Of a DNA stretch of 64,000 nt, positions 30,236 through 41,007 are shown in pieces. The stretch lies in NCBI RefSeq assembly GCF_000143415.4, contig NW_003314397.1:126034-190033 (forward strand), read 5' to 3'. The stretch comes from Selaginella moellendorffii (Eukaryota > Streptophyta > Lycopodiopsida > Selaginellales > Selaginellaceae). The notes beneath the pieces were generated by a model. The model searched no databases, was not told the origin of the DNA, and saw nothing but the letters and a program-made list of their open reading frames with translations. Made by a program: the position numbers and the translations under genes. The stretch's first letter is position 1. Each line of letters opens with the position of its first letter.

Positions 30236-32063
30236 CCCAAAATCTCGAATTATGGAAAGGAAAAGTAGTCCTCTTGTGATATGGTCATATGGCAAGGAGG
30301 GGTATAGTCATGGTGTTAACAAGCATGGCTATGGGTAGAAAGTTCTAAGGATCTATTGTGATAATATATCCAAATCTTATTCCATGATTATATGCACTAC
30401 ACTCACCCCCTCTTCAGAGATGTTAATGTCCATATTAACTATTGACTAATAACCTCTAGTGAGCCAAAGGGAACAAACATCTCAATTTCCACATTGAACC
30501 CATGGGATGCTCCAGAAGAAGAAGGACATATGCATGGATTAAGAGTAGGAATATATCTTGCTCAAAGGTATATTATATTTTTTAAATAGCTACTAATCAA
30601 TAGAAATTAAACCCATGTTATTTGCTCCAATACCACATGTAACACATGCTATCTCTCACTTTAAAAAGGGTAATTATTTGATCCTTAGTAGCTATTTTAT
30701 CCCCATTTATCTTTAAGGTTTCAAGATCCATGGTGATAGTATATCTAAATTTTATCCCATAATCACATGTACTACAACTAATGAGACAAAGATGAATGGA
30801 CATAACCTTAACATAAAGGCCTGATATGTAGTGGTATCTTTGGGTGTCTATCATGGGAATGGACAAGTGAAACACTTGAACCAAGTGCAAAAACTGAGTG
30901 GTATAGAGGCCATTCAAAAGGCTAGTAAATCTTTAAGTTGGGAATAAAATTTATGGAGGTGGTGAGTGAGACTCTTTTGAATGGTTAAAGGTGTATAAAG
31001 TAGAATGGAAAAATTAGTCACTTATATAAATTAGTTATTGCTCCATATTAATAGCCATATTATAACTTACTAACTATGATTTTTATTTGATACTTAATAT
31101 ATAAAAATGTAAATCACATTTTATTATATATTATAATCCATCAAAATATCTATTGTTCTATCTGGATTTTCATAAATTGAGATTTTCAATATCAAGTAGT
31201 TCATATCCAAGTCTTCTAATATTACAATACTAAATTATGAAGAGTAGTTTCTGATTTTTACATTAAAAACTACATGAGAGTGAGAAAATTAACTTGGATT
31301 CTCTATGCGCTAACATTTTTTTTCTGTTCTTCTATTTTTATCATTTTTTAAATCCGTTCTAAGCTTCTATTAAATTTGAGACTCCATAATATAAATATTT
31401 TATTTCTTATTAACAAAGAGTTTACCATGTAATTTTATGGTAATTTCTTTTAAGATGATATTCATTATCTTACACATTACCAATATAGAGAAACCACTCT
31501 CTTGGAGTTTGAATTAATACTTATCTTTTCATAATTGTTATAAATATGATTACAAGTATTGAAAGTTACTTATCAGCTAGTCCTTTCGATATTCTTTCCT
31601 TACTACCACGATGGTTGAAAGTCGGTATTGCTAGACCCTTTATTAATCCCTTTTGTTCAAGTGTTAGTAAACATAATTTAGCATTTATACTTGGTCGGAT
31701 GAGCATAAGAAAGGAATTCCTAGATGTCTATTTAGCTAAGCATACTTAGCCTAGCTTGTTAGTTCTCTTTTACTCTAATAACCTATCATTTAACAGATAT
31801 TGAGGGACTAATCTCAATATTATGAGGGTTCTTGTTAAACTAGTGTAAAATGTATTTGCCAAACACCTTTGCTATCATGCCTTTTGTGTTAGCCTTATTC
31901 AGTCTTAATTTCTATTCATAGAAACTATTTAGATTTGTTAATTTGGCATATTTATAGAATGTAAAGATTGTTCTTAACATAATAGTGTTGGTCTCGTGTC
32001 CAAATTCACAATTTAATGCCATTCCATAATTAGTACGTTTCAAGTTTGTCCCAAAGACTAACT
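30236..32063. other. AT-rich region with a weak LTR-element relic
   Basis: On the minus strand at about 30,627-30,645 is a 'TGGTATTGGAGC'-like string close to the plant primer-binding consensus. A stretch near 30,350-30,400 is repeated imperfectly near 30,733-30,785. This may be a short or decayed LTR element. The rest (31,000-32,060) has no recognisable gene; a 67-codon plus-strand frame at 31,546 matches nothing known to me. Confidence 0.3.
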
Positions 32064-32965
32064 CTACGAGACACAAAATCCCTAGTCCCTCCCAAGGAAG
32101 GGCTGAAAAGGTGCCATGTGGTAGTGGCCGAAATGAAAGCCAAACGAGCGTAACACGTTTAGACTAAAATCTCCAACTTGAAGAGCCGAGAGCGGGAGTG
32201 GAACTCCTGTCGGAATGCTCAAGGAACAAGCATGAAACGAGCAATAAGAAATTCTCTAGAAAAGGGACACAAGAGGACTGAGATGGAATTCGAGATGGAC
32301 CCAAGATGGAGTCTGAGATGGATTGAGATGAAGTCCAAAATAAAGTTCAAAATGGAGTTCGAGATGGACCCAAAATGGAGTCTGAGATGGAGTCTAAGAT
32401 GGACCCGAGATGGAGTCTGAGATGGAGTCTAAGATGGACCCGAGATAGAGTCTGAGATGGAGTCTAAGATGGACCCGAAATGGAGTCTGAGATGGACCGA
32501 GATGGAGTCCGAGATGGACACGAGATGAAGTTTGAGGTGGACTCGAGATGGAGTCTGAGATGGGCTCGAGATGGAGTCCGAGATGGACCGAGATGGAGTC
32601 TAAGATGAAGTCCGAGATGGAGTCCAAGATGGACCCAAGATGGAATTCGACATGGAGTCCGAGAAGGATCTAAGATAGAGTCTGAGGTCGAGACCAAAAC
32701 CGAGATCGAGACCAGGATTGAGACCAAGACCGAGGCCGAAACCAAGCCTGAGCTCGAGTCCAAGTCTGAGTCCGAGTTTGAGTCTGAGTCCGAGTCCGAG
32801 TCCGAGTCCAAGTCCAAGTTCGAGTCCGAGTTCGAGTCCGAGGGTGAAAGCCCAAAGCGTTTGTCTCTCAAACCCTAGGGGCTTTGGCGAGTTCCAAAAG
32901 TATAGTAGGGGGGAGGACTCCAATGGAGCCAGGTTAAAGGGGCTATGGGGGGTTCTAATTTTATA
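32064..32965 (+). repeat. Composite purine-core repeat, copy D
   Basis: All modules are present in order: 'gagacacaaaatccctag' (32,069), 'aaaagggacacaagaggactga' (about 32,262), the longest purine core (32,280-32,840, mostly 'gagatggagtctgagatggac'), and the tail 'ggtgaaagcccaaagc...ccaaaagtatagtaggg'. Confidence 0.7.
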
Positions 32966-35900
32966 GTAGGGATAGTAGGGATGGTGGATAGGTTAGATAT
33001 GGTTGACTAACTGAAGGCATAATTTAGTTTTCATTTGCATGCCTATTTTTATTCTACAACTAACTCAGGTCTAAGCCTAAGTTTCATACCATGCTAATTG
33101 GTGGAGTACCCATATCTTTGCATTAGGCCACTAGTATACTAAAATAGCACTAAACTTTATTTAAATCCATTTTACGTATCTGTCTTGGCATTGGGATGTT
33201 AAATGCTTTAGAATTGTTCTAAATCACTTTGTGCTCTTGTTCCTTCACTCCTTGGGCTGTACACTCAAGAATCACTCCATGTTTCAATACTTTTGCTTCT
33301 TGGCTGTATGTTTATGAGTTTGGTTCTGTTCCTTCATTCAGTGAAATAAAGCTCTGAAACTTGGGTTCTACCCTATTATCCTTAAACACAAGACATGTGG
33401 CACATAAAGGGTTTAGGTTCCACTTCATTTTTATCCTATAGTGAATTACTATAGAATAAAAAGTGAAAACCATATGCACTACATTAATATAAAATTTGTT
33501 ATTAGGTAAAACTTTTAATAATAATATTGAACTTACTTCTCTTGGAAGCAAACTTTATTGTATCTTAAAAAAAAAGATTGGTAGAAATGAGTTTTACCTC
33601 CTCAATTCATATAATTGTGCACAACTTCTAGGGGTCGGTTCACTCTTAAAAGTACGTTATTATTAAAGTTGAGAACATTCAATTAGTTTTCAATTGAAAT
33701 ACTTTCTTTAGCTTGGTATTCTTAAGTGGGTATAGAAAATCACTTAACTCTAAAAAAAAAGGAAGTATAAAGCCAAATTGCAAAGAGGAAGTAAAGAAAT
33801 AAATATAAATAACAACTAAATAATTGTTAATCAAGAAAAAAAAAGTTACTCATTGTATTGAGTTCATTCTATACTCTTTTAACTACAACTATACAATTGT
33901 ATTACTTTATAAACAAGTACAATATTTTTTATAAAAGTAAAATATCAATAAAATCAATAAAATAATCCTAATTTACATCCTAAAGATCAATTTAGAGAAG
34001 TTTTGGGTCATGTTGTAGTGGTAAAAATCAAGTAAAGAAACTTGAATTATGCAAAAAAAACATATGCTACACTTGAGAATTTACAATATAATGTGTTGAA
34101 TATTATTATCTTAAGAGATAATGATATTAAAATTTTGTGATAATATAAATATTAATTAAAAGAAAATAAATCAAATTTTAATATGGACTTCATTTTGAAT
34201 AGAATTCTCGACACCAATATTAAAAGTGTTTAAGAAAGTAATTGCAGCCCATGTTTACTTTTCAATAACTTTTTATAGGTTTAGATTAAGAACTGACATT
34301 TGTTGCTAAATTATTAAATTTAATCATGCAATATTAACACATATTTTTATATATAATATTCTTAAAATGTAATATTTAATACTTATGTTTATGTTGTAAA
34401 GAATTTATTTTAATATAAAAATACATTTGGAATTCTTTGGAAATCTAGAATATATATTTATTAAATATAAAATGACTAACACGTCAGCAAAAACTTTTAA
34501 TAAAAACTAATTAATTTGTTAAATAATTCCTAATTCTCTTGAATAATTATACTAAAAATAATTTTGTATGAATTGTATGTAACAATGTTTGATTTGCTTA
34601 ATATTAGTTTATTCCTACTTAATTTATCAAATAAAAAATTTATAAATATAAGCATGTTTGTCATTTATAAACACATATTTAATCTTATTGCATATCAACC
34701 ATTAGATGATAGAATAAAATAGAATATACTTGAAAGTGTTTAAGAAACTTTATAAATTATAAACATTAAATCTAAACCTTGAACCCTAAACCCTAAACCA
34801 GTTTATAAATTATAAATACAAGATTAATCTAAATGACTAAGAACCATTAGATGGTAGAATATCCTAGAATATTCAAGTATACTCTTGGTATATCCACTAC
34901 CATCCCAGTCCCCTTGCAGGTTTGCTTAAGCTAACCAAAAATTGATGAACATTAAGTCTCTATTATCCATTTTATAATATATGATTCACTGCTATATTGA
35001 TATATAAGTTTTTGAAGTGATTTTGCTCTTATTATTTTGCTCAACATATATGTTGGCCATGGTGATGGTGGTTCACTTTGTTTATCAAGGTTAAAATTCA
35101 ATCAATAAAAAAATTATCAGTATTAGAATTATGTTTGTATAAACATGGTTAAAATCCTATAACTTCATATTGATAAAAGATAGTGCACTAGAGAGCTTTC
35201 TTTCTAAGGAGGTAGATTCCATTTGTTAGTAAAGAGGTGATCCTCTTTACTACTAAAATTGATTTTTAAGCTTTTACTGTTACATTAAAGCATTTAAAAA
35301 TCACCATTTCAAACTCTATTGGTAGTTATAATTCAAAATCCATATTATAAACTTTTTTGAAATTCTATTGATCTCTTTCTTCTTATTTAGAATGCTAAGC
35401 ACTAATTCGAGGACTTTAAGATAAGTCTGGTGCTAAATTTAGAGACTCTACAAATACCCGCTAGCATGAAAAACATGAAAAATACCTTGAAAATGTCTTA
35501 TAAGTTTTCATTTTGCACTCTAGCATTGGCAAAGAATTTCAAAAACACCAGGACATAATTATGGTTTAAATGCCAATGATAAAAAGTAATATTCTAATAT
35601 TATGATAAAGCTCATTGGGCACTTTTGAAGAATTTGATAAAACTTTGAACTGATAAGTAAAATACTTTAAGAAAATATATTTCAAACACTTATTTAGTCA
35701 TTTTTATGTCTATTACCAGGTGGGAGCTACATCTGGCAATACTAGGTCATCATTATTAAATTACATCTTTCAACAATAAAACTTATAAAACTTTGTTTCT
35801 TTCAGTTTCTCTTTGGGTTTCATGTAGTAAACAGTTAACATATAGTATTAGTGATAATTACAACAATAAAAAACTTTAAGAACCTAAATGTATACTTGGA

Positions 35901-36026
35901 TATTCTATAGTGATAATATTTTTTAACTTCTTTTAACCATTTCAATATATATGAAATAGCACCATTTATTGAAATGTTTGTTATTAAATAAATTGATTTT
36001 AGTTTATGAAACACACTTGCAAGGGA

Positions 36027-36094
<68 letters not shown>

Positions 36095-36240
36095 ATTAAT
36101 ATGTGTATATGCTCATATCTTCTAGCATATCTATAAAGATTTTTCAGTATTTCAAAATTGTTAGTTGCGATCATATACATGTTTTTTAATTTAATATTTT
36201 CTTTTTCTTTAAATAGTGATTGTCAAATAATTTGTGGTTT
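32966..36240. other. AT-rich gene desert
   Basis: Very AT-rich with poly-A/T runs and no credible gene. Includes two telomere-like CCCTAAA units (34,784-34,798) and a long (TA)n tract (36,032-36,091). Confidence 0.6.
36032..36091. repeat. (TA)n microsatellite
   Basis: About 28-29 uninterrupted TA units; such a tract can extrude cruciforms and often varies in length. Confidence 0.95.
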
Positions 36241-37582
36241 ATATATAGTTTAACACTGGACAGGAAGCATGACAATTAAAGCTGGAAAGCTAGATCAAGG
36301 AATCAGATGCAGATCCAGATTAGGATACCTGGCAGGGTTTTTATTTTATCTTACATTGTCGACGCAAAAAGTATGGGCCTCATTCTTTCGGAGGGGTTGA
36401 AGTCACCGCTTTCCCATCCAAAAACTCCGAGTGCAGGATTTCGGCGGATCCAGCCAGTTCCGCTCTCCCTAGTTTCTGGCTCAGGCCACGATGATCAGTG
36501 ACGAGACCACACAGTACGAGTTACTGAGGAGCTTCTTGGAAGGACGGCCGGTGTTTGAGAGCTGTATATGAAAACTAGATTCCAGGAAGTAAAAGAATTG
36601 TGTACCTTTCAGGAAACTTTAACCAAAAGGTGAGTATGAACAGAACAGTGAAGATTGCGTGCGTGCCAGGCGAGTCATAACATGGCCTTCCATTCCATAT
36701 CTCATGCCAAAGTTCTTAAGTACTGACACACTTGCAACACAAGTTCTTTATTTTTCCCTTCCATCTGATGCCCACGTTTCATACTAGGAAGGAAAGCCAA
36801 AACAAAGAAGACACTCTTGACTTGCTATCCCGAAGGATGAAACTTGGCTGCCAACAGAAGGGCCTTGTCACTATAAATTTCTTCCACGCAGCTTGCCAGT
36901 CCCCGGTCGATCTCACAATTGAAGAAACACTCACGAATTTGGAGGATTGCGAGCAAGAGCTTTAAAAACATGCCGGTGTTGCGTTTCCATCGCTCTAGTT
37001 TTGCCAAAGTCTCGAATTTTTAATTTCGTGTGTAGCGTGTGGTGGTTTTATCAAGTGGGCAACAACGACCACAAAGAATTGATCGATTGCTCAAAGCTTT
37101 CTGGTGGGCATGTGATGAAGTGGTGGTTGCTGCAAAATACCCCCAACAACTGAAAAGATTGGACCACTGTTTGTTCCTCGACCACCGAAATTCCGGGTAG
37201 AAATCTTATCCGTTGACTCTTTGATGACCATCGCTGACCTCCATTGACCAGAGAAAAAAATAACATGGTCTCTCCATTGTCTCTCTAACGAAACAACGAC
37301 AACATGGTGTGTCCGGCAAAATGCTTTACAGCACCGTCTTCTCTGGCGGGCTCGGATCTCCATTAAATGCCCGCGCAAAGATATATCGCCATAGAAAACA
37401 GGGGAGCTCTGCAGAGAGCATGGGCGAAGCATTGCTGACAAGAGTGCCTTAAGAATCGCGCTCGTCTCTGGCAGTAGATAGATTGATAGATAGTTTCGCG
37501 AGCGATTCGCGCTCGCCCACCAGGGAGATTGGGAGATTCGAGAATCGCCATCTTTTCTCCTCTCTCTTGTCTTCTTCGATCG
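36241..37582. other. Intergenic, promoter side of the GT34 gene
   Basis: Composition returns to gene-like values from about 36,300. Small frames on both strands show no recognisable domain. 37,400-37,582 is the likely 5' leader of the glycosyltransferase. Confidence 0.45.
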
Positions 37583-38950
37583 ATGATCTTCAACCAAAAG
37601 TACCACGGGAGGAAGGGCGCGTTGCAGCGGTGTCGATTGTGGGTGCAAACGCTGGGCCGGGATATGCAGAAGAGCGGAGTTTACAGAAGCGTGACCGAGT
37701 ACGTGCCGATGATCACGGGAGCAATCCTGACACTGCTTCTGTTTTGGAGCTTCTTCGTGTCACCTCTGCTCGAGGCCGCTCAAGAGCACGTCATTCAGCA
37801 CGAGGACAAGAGCAAGGCCACCGAAGCCGGGAGGCACACCCTCTCGGTGGATGGATCATCGAGGCAGAACTATGGTGGCGGGCATGGAGCCGAGGATTTC
37901 ATGCCGGAGAGGACCGACATAGAGTCCCTGCTCAACAAGACGCTGTCGATCGATCCGCTGCTCAACACCTCCTTCACCCTGGGCGCCAGGATCTCCGACT
38001 GGGACGAGCAGCGGCGAGCGTTCCTCGAGAAGAATCCCGACGCCAATGTGGATTCCTCGGGCAGGCCAAAGCTCTTCATGCTGACGGGATCGCAGCCCGG
38101 CCCCTGCCACAATCTCATGGGCGATCATATGCTCCTCAAGGCCGTCAAGAACAAGATCGACTACTGTCGCATCCACGACATGGAGCTCTTCTACAACATG
38201 GCCACCTTCAGCCGTGACATGCCCTCCTGGTGGGTCAAGCTCCCTCTCATTCGATCTTTCATGCTCGCACACCCCGAGGTGGAGTGGCTATGGTGGATAG
38301 ACAGCGACGCCGTCCTCACCGACATGACCTTCCAGTTCCCATCGGAGCGATACAAGGACTACAACCTGGTGATCCATGGCTGGGAGCACCTCGTCTATGG
38401 GGAGCGTAAGTGGACTGGTCTCAACATGGGCATCTTTCTGGTGAGGAATTGCCAGTGGACGCTGGATCTCTTCGACACTCTGGCGCCGATGGGCTACCGC
38501 GGCGTCGTGGGCGATCGAGTCGGGAAGGTCCTCACCATGGCTCTCTCCGGCAGGCCCGAGAGCTTCGAGTCGGACGACCAGGGAGCTTTCATCTATCTCC
38601 TCAATGCCGATCGCAACACCTGGGGATCCAAGGTCTATCTCGAGAACTCCTACTTCCTCAATGGATACTGGAAGGATATCGTGGACAAGTATGAAGGCTA
38701 TGTGGAGAGCAGCCACCCGGGATTTGGCGACGATCGATGGCCTTTCGTCACGCACTTCACCGGGTGCCAGATTTGCAGCGGCAAGATCAACAACGTCTAC
38801 ACGGCGGAGGAGTGTACGGCACAGATGTCGCGGGCGCTGACGCTGGCGGACAACCAGGTGCTCCACTCGTACGGATACGCGCACCCGAGCTTGGCCACCG
38901 CCGAGATCGTCCCCGTCGACAAGAAGGATGCCGGCGACGACCATCATTGA
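37583..38950 (+). CDS. GT34 glycosyltransferase (galactomannan galactosyltransferase / xyloglucan xylosyltransferase type)
   Basis: A single exon of 455 aa from ATG 37583; an 18-codon extension upstream has no ATG. A basic cytosolic N-terminus precedes one membrane anchor (residues about 42-61), so it is a Golgi type II protein. The catalytic part has 'LTGSQPGPC', 'GDH.LLK..KNK.DYCR.H', the nucleotide-sugar/Mn-binding DSD at 240-242 in 'WWIDSDA', 'NLVIHGW', 'NMGIFL.RNCQW', 'ESDDQ' and 'HFTGCQ.C'. GT34 enzymes transfer xylose to xyloglucan or galactose to (gluco)mannan. Phrases such as 'LTGSQP.PC' and the anchor look more like the galactosyltransferase clade, but the donor cannot be decided from sequence alone. 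Confidence 0.88.
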   Translation: MIFNQKYHGRKGALQRCRLWVQTLGRDMQKSGVYRSVTEYVPMITGAILTLLLFWSFFVSPLLEAAQEHVIQHEDKSKATEAGRHTLSVDGSSRQNYGGGHGAEDFMPERTDIESLLNKTLSIDPLLNTSFTLGARISDWDEQRRAFLEKNPDANVDSSGRPKLFMLTGSQPGPCHNLMGDHMLLKAVKNKIDYCRIHDMELFYNMATFSRDMPSWWVKLPLIRSFMLAHPEVEWLWWIDSDAVLTDMTFQFPSERYKDYNLVIHGWEHLVYGERKWTGLNMGIFLVRNCQWTLDLFDTLAPMGYRGVVGDRVGKVLTMALSGRPESFESDDQGAFIYLLNADRNTWGSKVYLENSYFLNGYWKDIVDKYEGYVESSHPGFGDDRWPFVTHFTGCQICSGKINNVYTAEECTAQMSRALTLADNQVLHSYGYAHPSLATAEIVPVDKKDAGDDHH

Positions 38951-39758
38951 CCGGCATTGACCCTCTGTTTCTCATGCGCTGGATGGATTGGAAGCTTACA
39001 AGCGGGGCAGCTGAGCGCTTTTCTCCTCCGTGCAAAGGACGAGCAAGGCAGAAGATACCAAGTGAGCGATATGACCTTCTCTTTTTTCTTCTTTAGTTCT
39101 ATACGAATCCAGTTGATAAACGCATCAAAGAATCAAGATAGTAGGCAGAGCCAGCTGCTGCCAGCCAGTTTAGCTGTGCGCTTTAGAAGAAAAAACTGTA
39201 CTCGTTTACATGGAACAAAAGTACTGTCTATACTCTCTCTAGACGACTCCGGCCTCCATTGCTACAAGAGTAGCAGTATCTACTCTAGAATAAGTTCTAA
39301 ATTCCAGCCAAAGAAGAGGAGGGATGGATAGATGTGACTGGGGATTCTTCTTTCACTGTTCTAGCTTTTCAGGGAATAGACCTGTAGAAGAAGCCATGGC
39401 TGGAAGCAAAATGCCAAAGCTAAAAGATTGGAGGTGTAGGACCGAAAGAAGGAACCAAGCAAAAACAAAATAGCTAGTTCTTGTGGACCAGTCAAGTTGG
39501 TCACACATTTACTCGCCACTGACGTTTTCACAGCGGCATTCACCGACGCGGTTAAAAAACACAAAAATTCGCCCGGTCAAGCAAGTCGCTGACCGAGATG
39601 GTCAACTACTTTCAGGTAGGTCATGAAGGAGGCATGGGGCGGCCCAGATCGCGCACACGTGTCCTTGTATAGAGCGTTGGATCTCCTCTAGGGATTGCCG
39701 CGGAGGAGCTGGGCAACAGGCGCCAAGAACAAGAGAGGTGAGTGTGCGCTAGCTATGG
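38951..39758. other. Intergenic between GT34 and esterase genes
   Basis: 3' region of GT34 and promoter of the esterase; contains GTTGAC/GGTCAA motifs at 39,490-39,610. No ORF supported. Confidence 0.45.
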
Positions 39759-40781
39759 ATGTTTCAATCGATCGAATCGATCGTAGGGACAGCTATGGCG
39801 CATCCGTCGCTGGATTCCACCGTCGACAGCCTCTTTGGCGGGAGGAGCCCAGAGGATTTCTACGCCAAGCATGGCGTCACGCACGGCGAGAGGATGATCA
39901 CAAACGCCCGAGGCATGGCGCAGTACACGCAGTCATGGCTGCCAACGCGGGAGAGAGTTAAGGCACTGGTGATGGTCTGCCATGGCTATGGCGCCGACAG
40001 TGGCTGGTTCGTGCAGCTCACAGCTATCGGCATCGCGCAGAGGGGATTCGCCGTGCACGCCATCGATCACCAGGGCCATGGACGATCCCAGGACTGGCAG
40101 GGACTGCGAGCTTACGTCCCAGATATCAATCCGGTGGTGGACGACTGCATCGCATTCTTCGATTCCGTGCGATCCCAGCAAGAGTTCCAGGGACTTCCGG
40201 CCTTCTTGTATGGAGAATCGCTGGGTGGCGCACTGTGCCTCTTGATCCATCTCCGCCAGCCGGGGGTCTGGAGTGGAGCCGTGCTGAATGGAGCGATGTG
40301 TGGGATCTCTCCAAAGTTCAAGCCGCCATGGCCGCTCGAGAACTTGCTCTCGTACGTGGCGGCGCTAGCTCCGACTTGGGCGATCGTCCCCACCAAGGAC
40401 ATTCCCACCGTGTCCTTCAAGGAGGCCTGGAAGCGCGAGCTCGTCAAGAAGAACCCGGTGCGCTACTCCGGGAGGCCGAGAGCTGGGACGGCACTGGAGC
40501 TTCTCAGGGTGGTGAGAGAGCTGGACGAGCGGTTTCCAGAGGTGACGCTGCCGCTGCTGGTGATCCATGGAGAGCTGGACGTGGTGACCGATCCGGAGGG
40601 GAGCAAGGCCTTGTATGATCGATGCAGCAGCAAGGATAAAACGCTGAGGATCTACCAGGGAATGTGGCACCAGCTCGCGGGCGAGCCTCCGGAGAACTTG
40701 GAGAAGGTGTTTGGAGAAGTCTACTCGTGGCTGGAAGATCACGCCGCCGCCGCCGCCTCGAGTTCTCAAGAAAAACCATGA
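39759..40781 (+). CDS. Monoacylglycerol lipase / caffeoylshikimate esterase-like alpha/beta hydrolase
   Basis: 340 aa from ATG 39759. 'VCHGYG' (His75-Gly76) forms the oxyanion region. The nucleophile elbow is Gly-Glu-Ser154-Leu-Gly-Gly, the acid is Asp274 in 'IHGELDVVTD' and the base is His304 in 'GMWHQL'. The cap region 'P.RY.G.PR.GT..ELLR' is typical of plant MAGL/CSE proteins. Family members cleave monoacylglycerols, lysophospholipids or caffeoylshikimate (lignin route); the substrate here is not determined. A GTGAGT donor at about 39,738 and a TCGTAG at about 39,786 could remove the first ATG, in which case translation starts at 39,795. No signal peptide, so probably cytosolic. Confidence 0.88.
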   Translation: MFQSIESIVGTAMAHPSLDSTVDSLFGGRSPEDFYAKHGVTHGERMITNARGMAQYTQSWLPTRERVKALVMVCHGYGADSGWFVQLTAIGIAQRGFAVHAIDHQGHGRSQDWQGLRAYVPDINPVVDDCIAFFDSVRSQQEFQGLPAFLYGESLGGALCLLIHLRQPGVWSGAVLNGAMCGISPKFKPPWPLENLLSYVAALAPTWAIVPTKDIPTVSFKEAWKRELVKKNPVRYSGRPRAGTALELLRVVRELDERFPEVTLPLLVIHGELDVVTDPEGSKALYDRCSSKDKTLRIYQGMWHQLAGEPPENLEKVFGEVYSWLEDHAAAAASSSQEKP

Positions 40782-40787
40782 AATCCT

Positions 40788-40990
40788 TGTCCACCACCTT
40801 TCTCCATCGCAAGAAAACAATCTTCCAAGCTTGATCTTGCAACTATACTCTCTCGATCTGCTGCGAGCTCTCGTCTAGAAGACGACCATGATCCTTGCAA
40901 CGTTTTAAGATTATTGTCCACCAGCCTCTCTCCATCGAGAGAAAACAATCTTCCAAGCTTCCAAGCTTGATCTTGCAACTATACTCTCGC
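40788..40990. repeat. Direct repeat downstream of the esterase gene
   Basis: About 65 bp (from 'ttgtccacca.c.ttctccatcg' to 'gatcttgcaactatactctc') occurs at 40,788-40,852 and again at 40,915-40,988. The second copy has an extra 'ttccaagc' unit. It sits between the 3' ends of two converging genes. Confidence 0.8.
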
Positions 40991-41007
40991 AGAGGAGCGA
41001 AAGTTTT

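Noticed and set aside
31546-31749. 67-codon plus-strand ORF in the AT-rich island
   Set aside because: No recognisable motif, isolated in a gene desert, length within chance for AT-rich sequence; not called a gene.
36032-36091. (TA)n tract as a replication origin or promoter
   Set aside because: Nothing besides base composition supports this; kept only as a microsatellite.
38288-38947. Minus-strand 219-codon frame in the GT34 gene
   Set aside because: Shadow of the strongly supported GT34 reading frame; Val/Glu-rich with no motif.
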